NCBI GenBank assembly: GCA_964058805.1
Contig: CAXKVV010001686.1
Coordinates: forward strand, 1-28,931
From: Schoenoplectus triqueter
Lineage: Eukaryota > Streptophyta > Magnoliopsida > Poales > Cyperaceae
Reading direction: 5' to 3'
DNA: 28,931 nt
The stretch's first letter is position 1. Every line of letters starts with the position of its first letter. The translations under genes and the position numbers were made by a program. Positions 1 to 11,888 of the stretch are shown here, one piece after another. The notes beneath the pieces are model-generated. The model was not told the origin of the DNA and made no database searches. It saw only the letters and a program-made list of their open reading frames with translations.

Positions 1-2028
1 AAATATTTGCTCGTTCTATTTTAAAATCTTCTATGAGAGCTTTTCTTTATTGGTAAAGCGCTCGACTTATCTCCTAGAGAGCGACCGAACGGGGATGAAG
101 TCTATGTAGGACCTTTTTCTTTATTTTAAAAGATTAAATTAGGTATTTATATATTTATTTCAGAAAAAAATTCTAAAAAATCGTATCAATTAACTTTTAT
201 GCTACACCATTTTTTTTCTGGTTATGAAAAGAATTTTTTTCTTTTCTTAGGTTTCTGATAATTCAGTATCTGAAAACAATTATATACGCAAACACAATTA
301 AAAATTAAACAAAATATATGATAGTATTTTACAGATTTTTTTAAAAGAGAAACAAAAGTAGAAAGAGAAAGAAAAAGGACAAATAGCAATTCATGAATGC
401 CTTGCGTTATCAAGCTCTTTAGTATATCTCGCACCTAATTGCTAACTAGAATCAACTTTTTAAATAAACCCACTAAATTAGAACCAAAACCAATTTTTTT
501 CACTTTTAGGAGGAAAAAAAGGTTTATGCGCTCTTTTTTTTTTTGGAATTTAGGAACTTAAAATTTAAGTTTCCATTATTAGTCTTTCATATCAAATCAA
601 TGTAATCAACAATATTAAAAAGCAATTCTGAAAAAAAAATTAAGATAGTAATCTGATGAATCGGTGTTTCTAAATACATGAACTTTTTTCTTCCATATTT
701 TACTTTATCTTCTCCTTTGCTACCAAGATTTTTGCAATAAAGCAAAACCTTCACCAAAGTAGAGTCCCTTTCTTTTTTTGAGAAGGGGGACCTTTCTTCA
801 TGTATTACAAAAAAGCAAGTTTATTTTGGTTATGCTATTCCTAAAGCGAAATGATTTATATTCTTTTCTACAGGATGAAATGCTTTTTGGAAAATTATAT
901 TCTTGATTGCTCTCCACTAATTGCAATTTAACATGTAACTCCTCTTACTATGCTTTATTGTCAATTTTAAGGATAGAGATACGTTAGCAAAAACTACGAG
1001 TCCAATCGTATAGGTAGCAAAATTGATTGACAAATCCTGAAATCCATAGATATTTCTTAGGATCACAACAAATGTTACTAAAATATCCATGCTGGCCAAG
1101 TATGTGTCGTATATTTTTGCTACTTAATTTATTTATTTTAATAATTTAAAAAGTACGAGATAATTGAGCCCAGGGTAAACAATTTTGATTTTTTTAAAGA
1201 ACTTTGAATGGTTGAACTTCGAAATCATTTTTTTCGCATAGTTTATTTTAAAAAATTGAATATGTAACTTTATTTAAAAACTTAGATCCATTTTATTGTG
1301 TTAGTTCTATACTTCAATAATGGTGAATATTGATCTTTTTTTTCAGAGAAGGGGGTTATTTACCAATAACCTCATGTTGTAATTAGTTTATTATTTTTGA
1401 GGAAAGATCGTATGCATCAAATTGCAAATTGAGCAAGTACAAAAGTAGAATTAATTAATGACAATAATTGTTGGAGAATGGAGACCCAGAGCCAAAGGCC
1501 CGAGACGACTAGACGAGCTAACACAAAAGTCAATACCAGCAGATCATTTTGGACTTTCTACCCGTTATCTGCATAGACATCCGTGCCAAAGACACCTATT
1601 TAGTTATTTATTTTCGCAAAGAGCCAATGACACAAAAGACAGCAGGATCCACATCACTAGACCTGCCACAGAAATACAATCGAATCAGCACACTCCCGGT
1701 CCAGGATAGTGTCGAGGAGGGAGACCAAAATGGTTCCAGAATCCTCTGCGGAGTTTTTCACTGTTAATCTTGACAGGTCGATTAAATCACAACGGATACG
1801 GATATTTATTATGATATATGGAGAGTTTATTGTTATTAAATCACGAACGTTAATTTATGATCGGACAGTTAAAAAACTAAGTACCGTAGAGTGCGGAGTT
1901 CTGTCACCGCAGAGGATTTCGTTCCACCAAAATGAGGCGTCTAGCAAACCGAGAAAGAACACATAATTTTCTCCAAGAAAATGGAAATGGATAATGGAGG
2001 AGGGAGAACAGAAACAAGAGCAGCGCTC
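1..2028. other. AT-rich upstream flank, no gene recognised
   Basis: Homopolymer-rich, AT-rich DNA. The short open frames on both strands lack recognisable domains. From about 1450 to 1970 the base composition is less AT-rich, and this part lies just upstream of the aminotransferase core promoter, so it is the likely proximal promoter. A minus-strand open frame at 917-1099 is hydrophobic, but I could not tie it to any family. No tRNA or rRNA signature was seen. Confidence 0.5.
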
Positions 2029-2036
2029 TATATATT
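2029..2036 (+). promoter_or_regulatory. TATA box of the aminotransferase gene
   Basis: TATATATT lies about 205 bases upstream of the start codon in an otherwise non-TATA local context (a GC-containing stretch precedes it). By the usual plant spacing, transcription would begin near 2060-2070. It is the only good TATA candidate close to the first coding exon. The exact start site is inferred. Confidence 0.6.
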
Positions 2037-2061
2037 AATTCCAGATTTCATTTTCCCAGAG

Positions 2062-2240
2062 TTCGGTGGGAAGTGTCAAGAGTGGTTGTTACTCGCTGCA
2101 TAGAGGCTGCTCTGGCGATCCTTTCTCTCTCTTCCCTTCGCTTGTCAAGGAAATTCGTTCCTATTTTCTCCAGGGATCAAGGATTTTCATTTTATCCATC
2201 AATCTCCTTTTGTCGTGCTCGATCCTCTGATCAAGGAGAG
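2062..2240 (+). other. 5' leader with pyrimidine patch
   Basis: The inferred untranslated leader contains a CT-rich stretch at 2121-2140, typical of plant leaders. It has no ATG before 2241, so the first ATG is the aminotransferase start. The coding frame stays open upstream of that ATG through this whole leader. Confidence 0.5.
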
Positions 2241-5200
2241 ATGACGAGCCAACCCCAGCTTTCCAAGAGGGCTATTGAAACCGATACTCCCGTCATGGTG
2301 GAGGTAACTTCCGTGTTGATTTCTTCGTTTTGGCTTTGATTTTCTTAGATTCTTTGAGGGAGAAGATTTGTTTTCTTTGAATTTGTTCATGCGTGCAACG
2401 CATTTCTGGTTGGACTTTCGAGTGATCTACACTGGTACGGTTGATATTGTTAGGATTTCTATATGGTCGCGATCGTCATTGAAATTTTTAATCTTAAATT
2501 AGAATATCTTGATCTATGCGGTCCATCGTTCAGAGAGACTTAATCTCATTGATAATCAGATTTCTTTAGCTTTCCAATGATCTTTCTCTAATCTGATGGA
2601 GCGATTGAGAGAACCGGCACAACAGTTTTTTCTCTTCTGAAACTCTTTAGAGAGAGATGAATCTTTGTTGGGAAACGAAATGTCGACAAAAAATAAAGAA
2701 AATAAAAATTATTTTGAAAACCAACAGTATTCCTATATATAATGAACGCCCATATAACTGAGAACAATTATATCTTAGCGGGTCCATATCGGATCCAAAA
2801 CTCTTTTAACGAGTTTGCCACTTAATCAGAAAACTATTTATAATTATGTTCTCCAGTGATCAATAGCATAATTATATTATTATCAGACTTTTTATAATTC
2901 AGACCATCACTAAATCATAAAGTATTTTATACACATTCTATACATTAAAAGGCCCACTTCTCATGATATATAATAAATCTGATATAGAATTTGATCACTT
3001 TATTACGGATATAATTTGACAATACATTATATAATATATATTTATTACATATAATCTCATACATGTTATAATTAATAATAATTAATTTCAACATATGTAA
3101 CTAGAAACTAATTATTGTGATCAAATTTTGATGTTTCAGATACAAAAGCTGATTCTGGGGACGAAAGATGTAATGTCTCTGGCTCAGGTATTTTGCATTA
3201 ATTTATATCTTGTAATTGAGTTTGCAAGTCGAGGTTTGCCTGCGTTTCATGAATCTTGCTGTCATGTACAGTGCCTCGAGCTTTAGAGACTGTGTCAGAA
3301 TGGATATGCGCCAATTTTTTAGTATATGATATATGTATTGGACCTTCAATATCACCAAATTCTACTATCAGTCCTTGAACTTTTTTTGAGACTCCTATTT
3401 TGGTCCATATTTTCTAAACCGTACCAATTTAGTATGTTTATCTTGGGTAGCAGTTGATGTCACTTTGTTGGTACATGTCTATATTAAGACATGACAGTGA
3501 CATCTGTGAAAATTTATTCTTGTGCATCAGTGGCTCAGTGCATCTCTAAACTTAAAAGTTAAAATGTTATTTTTTATGAATTATGTGAAAGGGAGTTGTG
3601 TATTGGCAACCTCCAGAGGAAGCACTGAACAAGGTTAAGGAAACGGTGTGGGACCCAATGATCAGTAAGTATGGAGCTGACGAGGGTCTTACTGAACTTA
3701 GAGAGGCCTTGCTGGAGAAGGTAACTTGTTAAGTTTACAATATACTACTTCAATTTGTTAAATTACAATATTATACTTCAATTTATTTGCACCTTAAACA
3801 CAATATTCTATCACACTTACAAGTTAGACCTGAATATTTATTATATATCCAGGAAATCCAGTGTTCTGTGGAATGCTGCATAAAATAAAGACATTCAATT
3901 ACAGGTTGGGTGTTGTTTGCAAAAGCAGTTTGGCTGCAACTTGCAATTAAGTGAAAAGTTGGTGCTTTGGTGATTTTTTTTTTTGCAAAAGGCATTTTTC
4001 AAAAGGAAAAAAAAATACCATTCTGAGTTTCTGACCATAAAGAAATATGCTCATTTTTCTTTCTATTTCCTCTGCAGTTGCATAGGGAAAACAAGTTAAC
4101 CAATTCATCAGTTATGGTGACAGCAGGTGCAAATCAGGTAATATGATAAAATTGTAATAATATTATTGACCTTTATCCAGTCTAGCCTGTACCATTGAGT
4201 GTGGACTATGCTCCGCATTTTTTCATCTTTGTTTGTTCTTTCTGTTCTGTTTGGCATCTATTCTCTTAATTGAGGAATTGGTATAATTGCCTGTCAAAGA
4301 AAGCTGGAAAAAGTAAGGTTTTTGTTTCCGACTTCAAGCATATTTAGCTCTGATACCTTTGCAAATGTTTCTTATTCCCAGGCTTTCGTGAATCTGGTGC
4401 TGACACTCTGTGACCCTGGCGATTCTGTTGTCATGTTTTCACCTTACTATTTCAATGCATACATGTCATTTCAGATGACTGGAATTACTGATATACTTGT
4501 TGGCCCCAGCAACCCCAATACACTCTATCCTGATTTGGGCAAGTTTCTAAACTTCTGCTTTTGTGCCAATATACTGTCAATTTGTTAAAACATTTTTTTT
4601 TATCAGAAAAACACCAATATTGCAGATAACACCTAACATTTCTCATATTTGTGTTCAACACCCTACATATTTTGATTTGCTTGCAAGTGACACACTACCA
4701 TAGGTCAGCCTAGGGATAAATACTACCCAAACACAAATGAACCTTCTCTTCATTTTTATCCTACTGCCCTAACCATGAAATTAAGGAAAGAGGATATAAT
4801 TATGACTCCATGTCGATGTGAGCTTGCATTGTAGATGTTTTATTATAGAATCCAAGACATCTAAGTTGCTTTTGCAAACTAAATGAGCAAAAATGTTTGG
4901 TTCTGTTTGCACAAAGGAAAACCTTATATTTTAATATTTGTTCTCGTGTCAAATTTATCAGAGTGGTTAGAGAAGACACTATCTGAGAAAGGCAACAACC
5001 AAGTACCTAAGCTTGTTACAGTGGTGAATCCAGGGAACCCATCTGGTGCCTACATCCCACTACCTATTCTCCAGGTGCATTAATGATTATTTTTCTGTAT
5101 CTGTGTGGGTGGGGGTATTGGAGTGGTGTTCATGTGTCCGCTTGTCTGTGAATGTGTGGGTGTTTACAATCGGAATTGTTTTTCTCATGTTCATCTTAAT

Positions 5201-6274
5201 TGCAGAGAATGTCTGACGTTTGCAGAGAAGCGGGGTCTTGGTTTGTGGTTGACAACACATACGAGTATGCTTGACTTTTTCCTCATATTGCTGTTTTCTT
5301 TGTTTTTCTATAACAGAACTTATTTTATTCTCTTCCTTTTTTCTAAAAGAAATAAAATTATAGGTATTTCATGTATGATGGGTTGAAGCATACATGTATA
5401 GAAGGTAGCCATATTGTCAATGTCTTCTCCTTTTCTAAGGCCTATGGAATGATGGGTTGGCGTGTTGGTTATGTAAGTGACCACTTTCTGATGTTGAATA
5501 TTTCTGTCTAACTTGAAAAAGACCTGGTACATATAGCAATAAGAGTTTTAAATTTCTTTTTCTTCTCCAAAACTCTCTCTAAAATATATATATATTTTTT
5601 GCATCAGTAGGGTTTTTGGTTAAGTTGCATTTCATTTAATATTTCTAGTTCTTTAAATTATTTATTTCAAACCATAGGGGTTGAAATGCATGAGCATAGG
5701 GGATTTAATTTCAACAAATGAAAATTCATAGGGCTATGTGCAACTGTGCAAGTAAGAAAATAAAATTATGCTTGTATAGTTATTTTCATTGAAGAATTTT
5801 AACACAAGAAGACAATAAATGTAGATAGCATACCCAGCTGAAGTCAAAGGATTTGCGGAGCAGCTCCTCAAAGTACAAGACAACATCCCCATATGTGCTT
5901 CAATCATCAGCCAGAAACTTGCTCTTTACTCCTTGCAGGCAGGCCCTAGCTGGATTCAAGAGCGTGTACAACACCTGGTTAAAAACCGGGAGATACTAAT
6001 CAAAGCTCTTTCACCTCTTGGTGAAGGTGCAGTGAAAGGAGGTGAAGGGGCAATTTATCTCTGGGTGAAATTGCCTGAAAAATATTCTGATGATTACGAG
6101 GTGGTGAGGTGGCTTGTAAGTAAGCATGGTGTAGTTGTGATTCCAGGTAGTGCCTGTGGTGGGCCCAGTTATGTGCGCATATCATTTGGTGGCCTGAAGG
6201 AAGGTGATTGTCAGGTGGCAGCTGATAGGTTGAAAAGGGGTTTGGAACAACTTGTTACCGAAGGAATGGTATAG
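2241..6274 (+). CDS. VAS1: Aromatic aminotransferase VAS1/ISS1-like, nine coding exons
   Basis: Exons by reading frame and splice sites: 2241-2303, 3140-3187, 3592-3720, 4078-4137, 4382-4538, 4962-5074, 5206-5264, 5364-5472, 5825-6274. They join without a break to 395 residues, close to the Arabidopsis family member (At1g80360, about 394). Visible fold-type I PLP features: TAGANQ (residues 95-100), PYYFNAY (121-127), NPGNPSG (175-181), VDNTYEYF with Asp206 and Tyr209, the PLP lysine in SFSK (Lys235), GWRVGY with Arg243, and substrate-type Arg364 in YVRISFGG. The family is known to move an amino group between methionine and indole-3-pyruvate, returning the auxin precursor to tryptophan and linking auxin with ethylene synthesis; it also handles aromatic amino acids. 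No signal peptide is seen, so a cytosolic location is likely. Intron 5 uses a GC donor. All catalytic positions I can recognise are intact. The start is the first ATG after the TATA box and matches the family N-terminus. Confidence 0.93.
4539..4961 (+). other. GC-AG intron 5 of the aminotransferase
   Basis: Exon 5 must end after the G at 4538 to join in frame to AG-TGG at 4962, giving Tyr-Pro-Asp-Leu-Glu-Trp-Leu-Glu. The donor is GCAAGT, which matches the consensus of the rare GC-AG intron class handled by the U2 spliceosome. The nearest GT (4543) would shift the frame at the 4962 acceptor. The other seven introns read as GT-AG. Confidence 0.85.
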
Positions 6275-6370
6275 ATGGTACAGATAATAGTGTCAGAAAA
6301 TAGGTCAATTGAACCTTGGGTCTGGTAAAAGGTCCAAGTATTGTCAACTTTGGATTGCCCGGTGGGATGT

Positions 6371-6376
6371 AATAAA
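6371..6376 (+). terminator. Poly(A) signal AATAAA
   Basis: A canonical AATAAA lies 97 bases after the TAG stop (6272-6274), followed by T-rich sequence. This places the mRNA end near 6390-6420 and implies a 3' UTR of roughly 120-150 bases. Confidence 0.6.
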
Positions 6377-6399
6377 CAGGTGACATTTAGTCTTTTTCA

Positions 6400-8320
6400 T
6401 TCAGTGATAATAAGAGTTCAAAGTGTTTCATACATGATATTAGATATCTTCCTGATTGGAAAATCTAAATTCATATTCCTTCGAAGTTCACACTATCATG
6501 GAAAATTTCTCTGAGATGTTAGAAGTAACAAAAAAGGAAAAAAAAAATTCTATAGTTGGCTTAATTTCACGCAGTACATTTTGTTCGTGTTATGTGTTAT
6601 ATTCTGTAAGAAATAGTATATAGACTTGTAGAGATCTGAATCCATAGGTGCTAAGATCGTTCTGGTACACAATCCTGTGAGGAACCTAAAGGAAAAAAAA
6701 CAAAGAAGAAAGAAAGAGCGCCAAATTTGAGAGCATAATTAACAAATAACAAATAACAACATCAATCAGTATGTACCAGGCTATCAGCGCACATAGGGAA
6801 GTTCTGAGATCAGCTCAGCACAAATCTGGAAGTAGGATGAATGGTTAGGATCTGCAAATGGTAGCTCCCATGAAGGAAAGGAAACCATTCCCAGCTTGTA
6901 TACTCAGTATATTATTCTGCCAAAGAAATACCATCCTGGTTATTACCTCCAACTGTTTTAAACCATCTCAAGTTGCTTATAACATATTTGGGTTCTGCAA
7001 ATGATTTAATAGATCTAGTAATAGCTAATTAGAATGACCTCCAAAAAATCTTGAATTCAAACCTCTATAGATACAAAATGAAATTTGAGAGTTGACTCAT
7101 CTCTCTAAATTAAAAATGTGAGTTATGATCTGAGATACAGGACTTTATTCAATGTCAATGACCCCTTTATCTATCTAGATACTAGAATCAGTTCCTTTGT
7201 TTCATTCTTTTTCTTCGGACATACTTGGCAAATCACCTTTAACTAGTAGCTAGTCTCATTTAATTGAGCTTCAATTTAATGTGGCTGGTACTATATACAG
7301 TATTCTCCGGTGTCATAACTACAGATGCCAATATGCTCAACTCTGCTATGCTATTCCTTCCCTTGTTGAAATGCCAAGTTGGCCTGCTTGAATCTTTGAC
7401 TATAATGTGATATGAATGAACCGCAGTGCTTGAAATTTCCTCCATATCTTAACTCTAGGCTGTAGTCTCAAGCTAACAAGTGGTGCAATTGACACCAAGT
7501 TTGTACCAGTTCTCTATTATCAAACAAATATACATAGTACTGGGAAGTCAAGTGAGCAAAAGTTTTGTCTTTCGTTATAAGATTTTTACGAGCCTATTGA
7601 CTGTACCAGTTGCCAGTTTATGAAGGTTTCTTGACGATTTGTTAAGCAGTGAAGACTGAAGACTTTCTACCTTTTTTAATAATCTGGTACTGTGGTAGAA
7701 GGAAGTCTACCTTACAAGTCTTTTAACAGGAACAAATTAGATACTGTCAGATGATTGTATATTTAGGCTGCTGAACTTTAGTTTGTTGCGCTCTGCTGGG
7801 CCAGTTGGTGAAGAATTTTATCACGCATATATATAACAAGATGTGATTTCTAATAAGACCCATCTCATGCTGAAAGAACCCCAAATTTCCTTCCAATCAT
7901 CTTCCTGCCAACTTTGCAAATCGATTGGTTTTTTTCTATGGATTTTTTTTTTCGGAATTTTGCCCATAGGCTATTATATACATTACAGATGTTGCATTGA
8001 GGGTTCGGAAAAGGATTCAAAAAACTATTGCAATCAAGGTCAAATCAAATATTATAATGATTTAATGCTCACAAAATGAGAATCTACACAAACAAGAAAG
8101 AACATGTCATAGTGGAGCTAATTAATATTATGAATATATAATGATAGCACAAGAGAATGTCACAAAAAATATTCCAATTCTAAATAACATTTAGGTACGT
8201 TCGGCTTTAACTGTTTCTCGTGAGAAAATAAAAATTCATTTAGTGAATGTTTTTCCCCACAGCACAGTAACTTTTAGCTCAATTCATGTGTCCTTTTCTA
8301 TTCCCTTGTGTACGCTCTGT
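6400..8320. other. Intergenic, no gene seen
   Basis: No open frame with recognisable domains, no splice-linked coding pattern and no RNA gene signature on either strand. The local base composition is mixed AT-rich. Confidence 0.5.
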
Positions 8321-8520
8321 TATGTTTGGATGAGTGAAGAATATTTTTTTTGGATTAACTACTATTTTTATTTATTATTCTATATTTAAATGAAAAATAA
8401 CTTTTCAAATACATTAAATTAGTGTCTATTCTATAAATCCAATAAAAAAATAATTTAACTACTACTTCAAACATTAAATTAGTGACTATTCTTAATAACC
8501 CACTCCTTCATCCAAACATA
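8321..8520. mobile_element. MITE candidate with GTTTGGATGA terminal inverted repeats
   Basis: The left end reads TATGTTTGGATGAGTGAAG and the reverse complement of the right end reads TATGTTTGGATGAAGGAG, so 13 terminal bases are identical. The element is about 200 bp, AT-rich and has no coding capacity. Inside it a 21-base segment beginning cattaaattagtg is repeated about 58 bases apart (near 8413 and 8471). The flanks are TAT/ATA, so the target duplication is ambiguous and the superfamily is not assigned. Confidence 0.55.
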
Positions 8521-9326
8521 TTGATTCATATGTAATTAACTTTTCACTTGAATGGTGAAGAAATACAGCCCCAAGTAATTAAATGGGCTATTGGCTGTAA
8601 TTTGAATGCCCTTAAGTACAGTATCTCAGTAGTATTTGTACGGTAGAGATTTTCTCAATAATTGGTCTATTCCAATTACTTCCCCATAAATAATGTCCAG
8701 TATTCACCGTCTGACATGGAATGCTAGTATGCTAAGTACGTTTCTGAAATTTGCTATATACATTTTCTTTTCAGAGGGTGTTTTATAAAAGACATTAAAT
8801 AATGCAAACTTGAAAAGAAAAGAAACATGACAGAGATTCAATTAGGTCTCTAGACCATATAAGAATGGAGTTCAAATCATCTGTGGTACTTTAATTACAT
8901 GGGTAAAGTGCTTAAAAATAATGAACCTCGTGAATAATTACTTTTTATTATTTTTTATCCGTGGTTCAAATTTGACGATCATCATAACTTTAAATAATTA
9001 CTCTAGTACCATAAAGTAACACAGAGATACCCAAAACAATGTATAACCTCTCAATGGGCCAAAGAGGTAGGAAGAATACTCTCCACCAGGCGTACACGTA
9101 AGGAAAACCACAAGAGAAATAATTCTTGGATGCTATAAATATCTTCTATGCTCATGGAGGACTGAAAAGATCATTAAACCAGTCCAACTGTCCAAAGAGT
9201 TGGACCAAATATATTAGATTAAACAAAAAGATATTCCGTGCATATATAATCATATAGTTATCGATCCAAATTAAAGGGGCCTATATTAATTATTATTGAT
9301 ATAGATTTATTATAGGCTGGAAATCA
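8521..9326. other. Intergenic, no gene seen
   Basis: AT-rich DNA with short stop-rich frames. No repeat boundary or coding signal was identified. Confidence 0.45.
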
Positions 9327-9675
9327 CTTGACAATGGATAATTTTGACAATTTAAACAATGAATTTTTAAATAAATATATAAAAAAAAAATTATAGATAT
9401 GTTCTTGCTTATAAATTGATAGCGTTTCAAATTTCTTGTAATTTTATCATCGTTTCATAGTCCATCAAATATCATAAAAAATTTATACAATTTGCAACGG
9501 TTCCAATTTAACGGTGTTTGATAGACTATCAAACGATAATGAAATTGCATGAAATTTGAAACACTATTGATCTATAAATAAAAAAATATATTTATAAAAA
9601 AAAATTTATTTTTTATTTTTTTTATATTTATTTAAAAGTTCATTATCAAGATTGTCAAAATAACCCCTTGTCAAG
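9327..9675. mobile_element. Long-inverted-repeat MITE, copy 1
   Basis: The left end CTTGACAATGG pairs with the right end CCCTTGTCAAG. The two halves are inverted copies nearly throughout: the motif with aaattgatagcgtttcaaat and tagtccatcaaa on the left returns inverted as gatagactatcaaacg and gaaacactattgatct on the right. A second diverged copy lies at 11532-11888, which supports a mobile family. No convincing target duplication was found, and there is no coding capacity. Confidence 0.7.
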
Positions 9676-9756
9676 CAATCCTCACCCTTTATTATATGTT
9701 AAATGAGTTATTATGTATATTAATCATTTTATTATACAAACTTATTTTATATATAT

Positions 9757-10532
9757 TGTTCCGAATGGCACTAATAATACTCAAGCAAAGAATTTTGGGC
9801 TGATTTTATAATTCACTACCAAGAAATAAAATAATATAGAGTAAAGAAATAACACAAGATGTAATGAAGTTCAGCTATAATGAGTCTAAATCTTCGAGAT
9901 CCGCAATAATCAACTATCGGATTGCACTGAGTCACTAAAACACAATATATATACAACTATGAACTTTTGATACCTTACACTAAATAAATGGACAATCGTT
10001 GGTTAAAGAAAGAACGAGCACAACAACTCAACAATTCAAGAAAATAAGTCTCACGAAGGAGAAAACACTCAACAATCACTCTAATCTAATATATTAAAGG
10101 TATAGCGAAGTAATCTTGAGATTAGAATAAATTATTTCAAGGTTTAACAATGACAGCTAGAGTTTCTCAAAGTTTTTACTTTCCAAATCGTGAAAAAGGG
10201 AAAGAGAGAAATAGATAGCCATCTTTTACGGACAAAATTGAAAAGCTGAAGAAATTTGAATTATCAGTTGTAACAAAACTATAACAGTTACAATGAAAGG
10301 CTAACCGTTGCAACGATTATGATAACAGTTACAATGATTGTGAAAAGCTGAAAGAGATTTAAACTATCAGTTACAACAAAATTACAACCATTGCAATGGA
10401 AGGCTATTAGTTGCAACTGTTATAACAACAATTGCAATGGTAATGAACTAGTTACACTCTGATAACTTTTGGATACATTGTGAATAGGTTTTGATTTATT
10501 TCGTTATAAAAGTTATGGTAACATTTCGAACA
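9757..10532. mobile_element. Probable solo LTR
   Basis: A 776-bp block begins TGTTCCGAAT and ends ATTTCGAACA, so it has TG...CA ends with near-matching short inverted termini (reverse complement of the right end: TGTTCGAAAT). There is no coding frame inside, and the text around 9860-9920 resembles the low-complexity LTR style of copia elements. The immediate 5-bp flanks (TATAT and GTTAT) do not match well, which weakens the call. It may instead be an unrelated repeat. Confidence 0.4.
10240..10445. repeat. About 102-bp tandem duplication rich in CAACNGTTG motifs
   Basis: Two adjacent units each begin GAAAAGCTGAA (10240 and 10342) and continue with matching text around atcagttryaacaaaa and caatgraaggct. 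Each contains short palindromic elements such as cgttgcaacg. The duplication lies inside the probable solo LTR. Confidence 0.65.
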
Positions 10533-11098
10533 GTTATTGTTTGTAATATATTAAAAAAGATTTTGAGGTCATCCGTTGCAACGATTTGGATATAATACCT
10601 TTTTTTATTTTGATCTCAAAATTAGTTTGCTTACCTTTATTTATTGTAAATCTAAATTAACATAATCTTTATTTTTAATATCTTCATGCAATATGATCTA
10701 AATTCATTCTTCTTCTCTTAAATTTTAATATACTTCATTTAACATACTCAAAGAAAAGATTAAATTTATATTTAATTATTTTACAAATCAACAAATATAA
10801 AATTGAGAATTATTTATAATAATAATATAATATTATTATTATTCAACTAAATAAATTATTATGTATATTAGCGATATTTAAGTTAAAAAATGTACCATAT
10901 AAAATTAGTTACATAATAAAATCATCAGTATGTATAATACTTATTTAACATATATAATAGAGTTTGTGTCGGCGACCATATCAATAATGATATCTCCGTA
11001 ATATTGCCCCAAATTAAAATTTTCTTGCAAACTAATTAATACAACCAAGCAGCGAACAAAACAAAAGAACAGAACTCTTTTTATCTAAATGATGGTTA
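10533..11098. other. AT-rich intergenic spacer, no gene seen
   Basis: Extremely AT-rich sequence with ATT/AAT runs near 10790-10860. No coding frame and no clear element boundary. Confidence 0.4.
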
Positions 11099-11356
11099 GA
11101 GCATTCACATCTCATTGTCAAATTGATTATCAAATCTCATTTGATAATTGTCATTTGAATTTTAGGGATGCAGAGACTAGACAAAATTAGACAATTCATT
11201 TGACAAGCCACGTCAGCGAAGAAGCAAAAAATTAATTACGAAAGTGTCATTTTGACAATTTCATCATATTCAGGGATGCCAATCTTAAAATAAATTGTCA
11301 ATTGATGACATGACATAAAAATTTAATTTTGACAGTCGATATCAATGTGGATGCTC
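11099..11356. mobile_element. GAGCATC-type MITE, single copy
   Basis: A 258-bp element running from GAGCATTCACATC to GATGTGGATGCTC-like ends (TA before the left end, TT after the right end). It is clearly related along its length to both units at 24248-24787, sharing internal blocks gggatgcagagacta, caagccacrtcagc, aattacgaaagtgtcattt and attcagggatgcca. Non-coding. The TA flanks suggest mariner/Stowaway-like insertion, but the family is not firmly assigned. Confidence 0.75.
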
Positions 11357-11531
11357 TTTCAAATAATTTTTGTTAGAACGGTGAGGTAAAAATTTAAAAT
11401 ATGACACAAAATTACCCACGTTTGCATCCGAATATCAAATACCCTACATTTTTAAATTAAAACAAATATATATACTTACAGTTTATAAATAATTCTAAAT
11501 ATATTCTCCCTTCAATATTTTCAATACAAAA

Positions 11532-11888
11532 CTTGACAATGGGTTATCCTGACACTTTTGACAATGAATTTTGAAATAAATATAAAAAAATTCTTAAAAA
11601 TAAGAAAATCTATAGATATGTTTTTTTACTTATAAATTGATAGTGATTTATATTTTATTCAATTTCATTATCGTTTGATAGTCCATCAAAGACCATCAAA
11701 ATATTATACAATTTATAACAGTTTTAATTTAATGATTTTTGATGGACTATTAAATGATAATAAAATTACATAAAATTTAAAACACCGTCAATCTATAACT
11801 AAAAAAATATAGCTTTAAAAAAATTATTTTAATTTTTTTATATTTATTTGAAAAATCATTATCAAAATTATCAAATATCCATTGTCAA
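11532..11888. mobile_element. Long-inverted-repeat MITE, copy 2
   Basis: Same family as 9327-9675: it starts CTTGACAATGG and ends CCATTGTCAA, with the same internal order (cttataaattgatag, tttgatagtccatcaaa, then the inverted half). It is diverged from copy 1 by scattered substitutions and small indels, so the two are separate insertions or an old duplication. No open frame. Confidence 0.7.

Noticed and set aside
917..1099. Hydrophobic minus-strand open frame that could be a membrane protein fragment
   Set aside because: It is only 60 codons, no conserved motif could be placed, and no adjoining exon was found on the same strand.
1458..1966. Three overlapping plus-strand open frames upstream of the aminotransferase
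   Set aside because: They overlap in different frames, have no domain and no splice-linked partner, and lie in the likely promoter.
2690..3100. Possible solo LTR in intron 1 of the aminotransferase
   Set aside because: The block is AT-rich and begins near TGTCGACAAAA, but no matching end or target duplication could be found.
4322..4588. Open frame containing exon 5
   Set aside because: It is exon 5 plus intron on both sides. The real borders are 4382-4538 by splice sites and family alignment.
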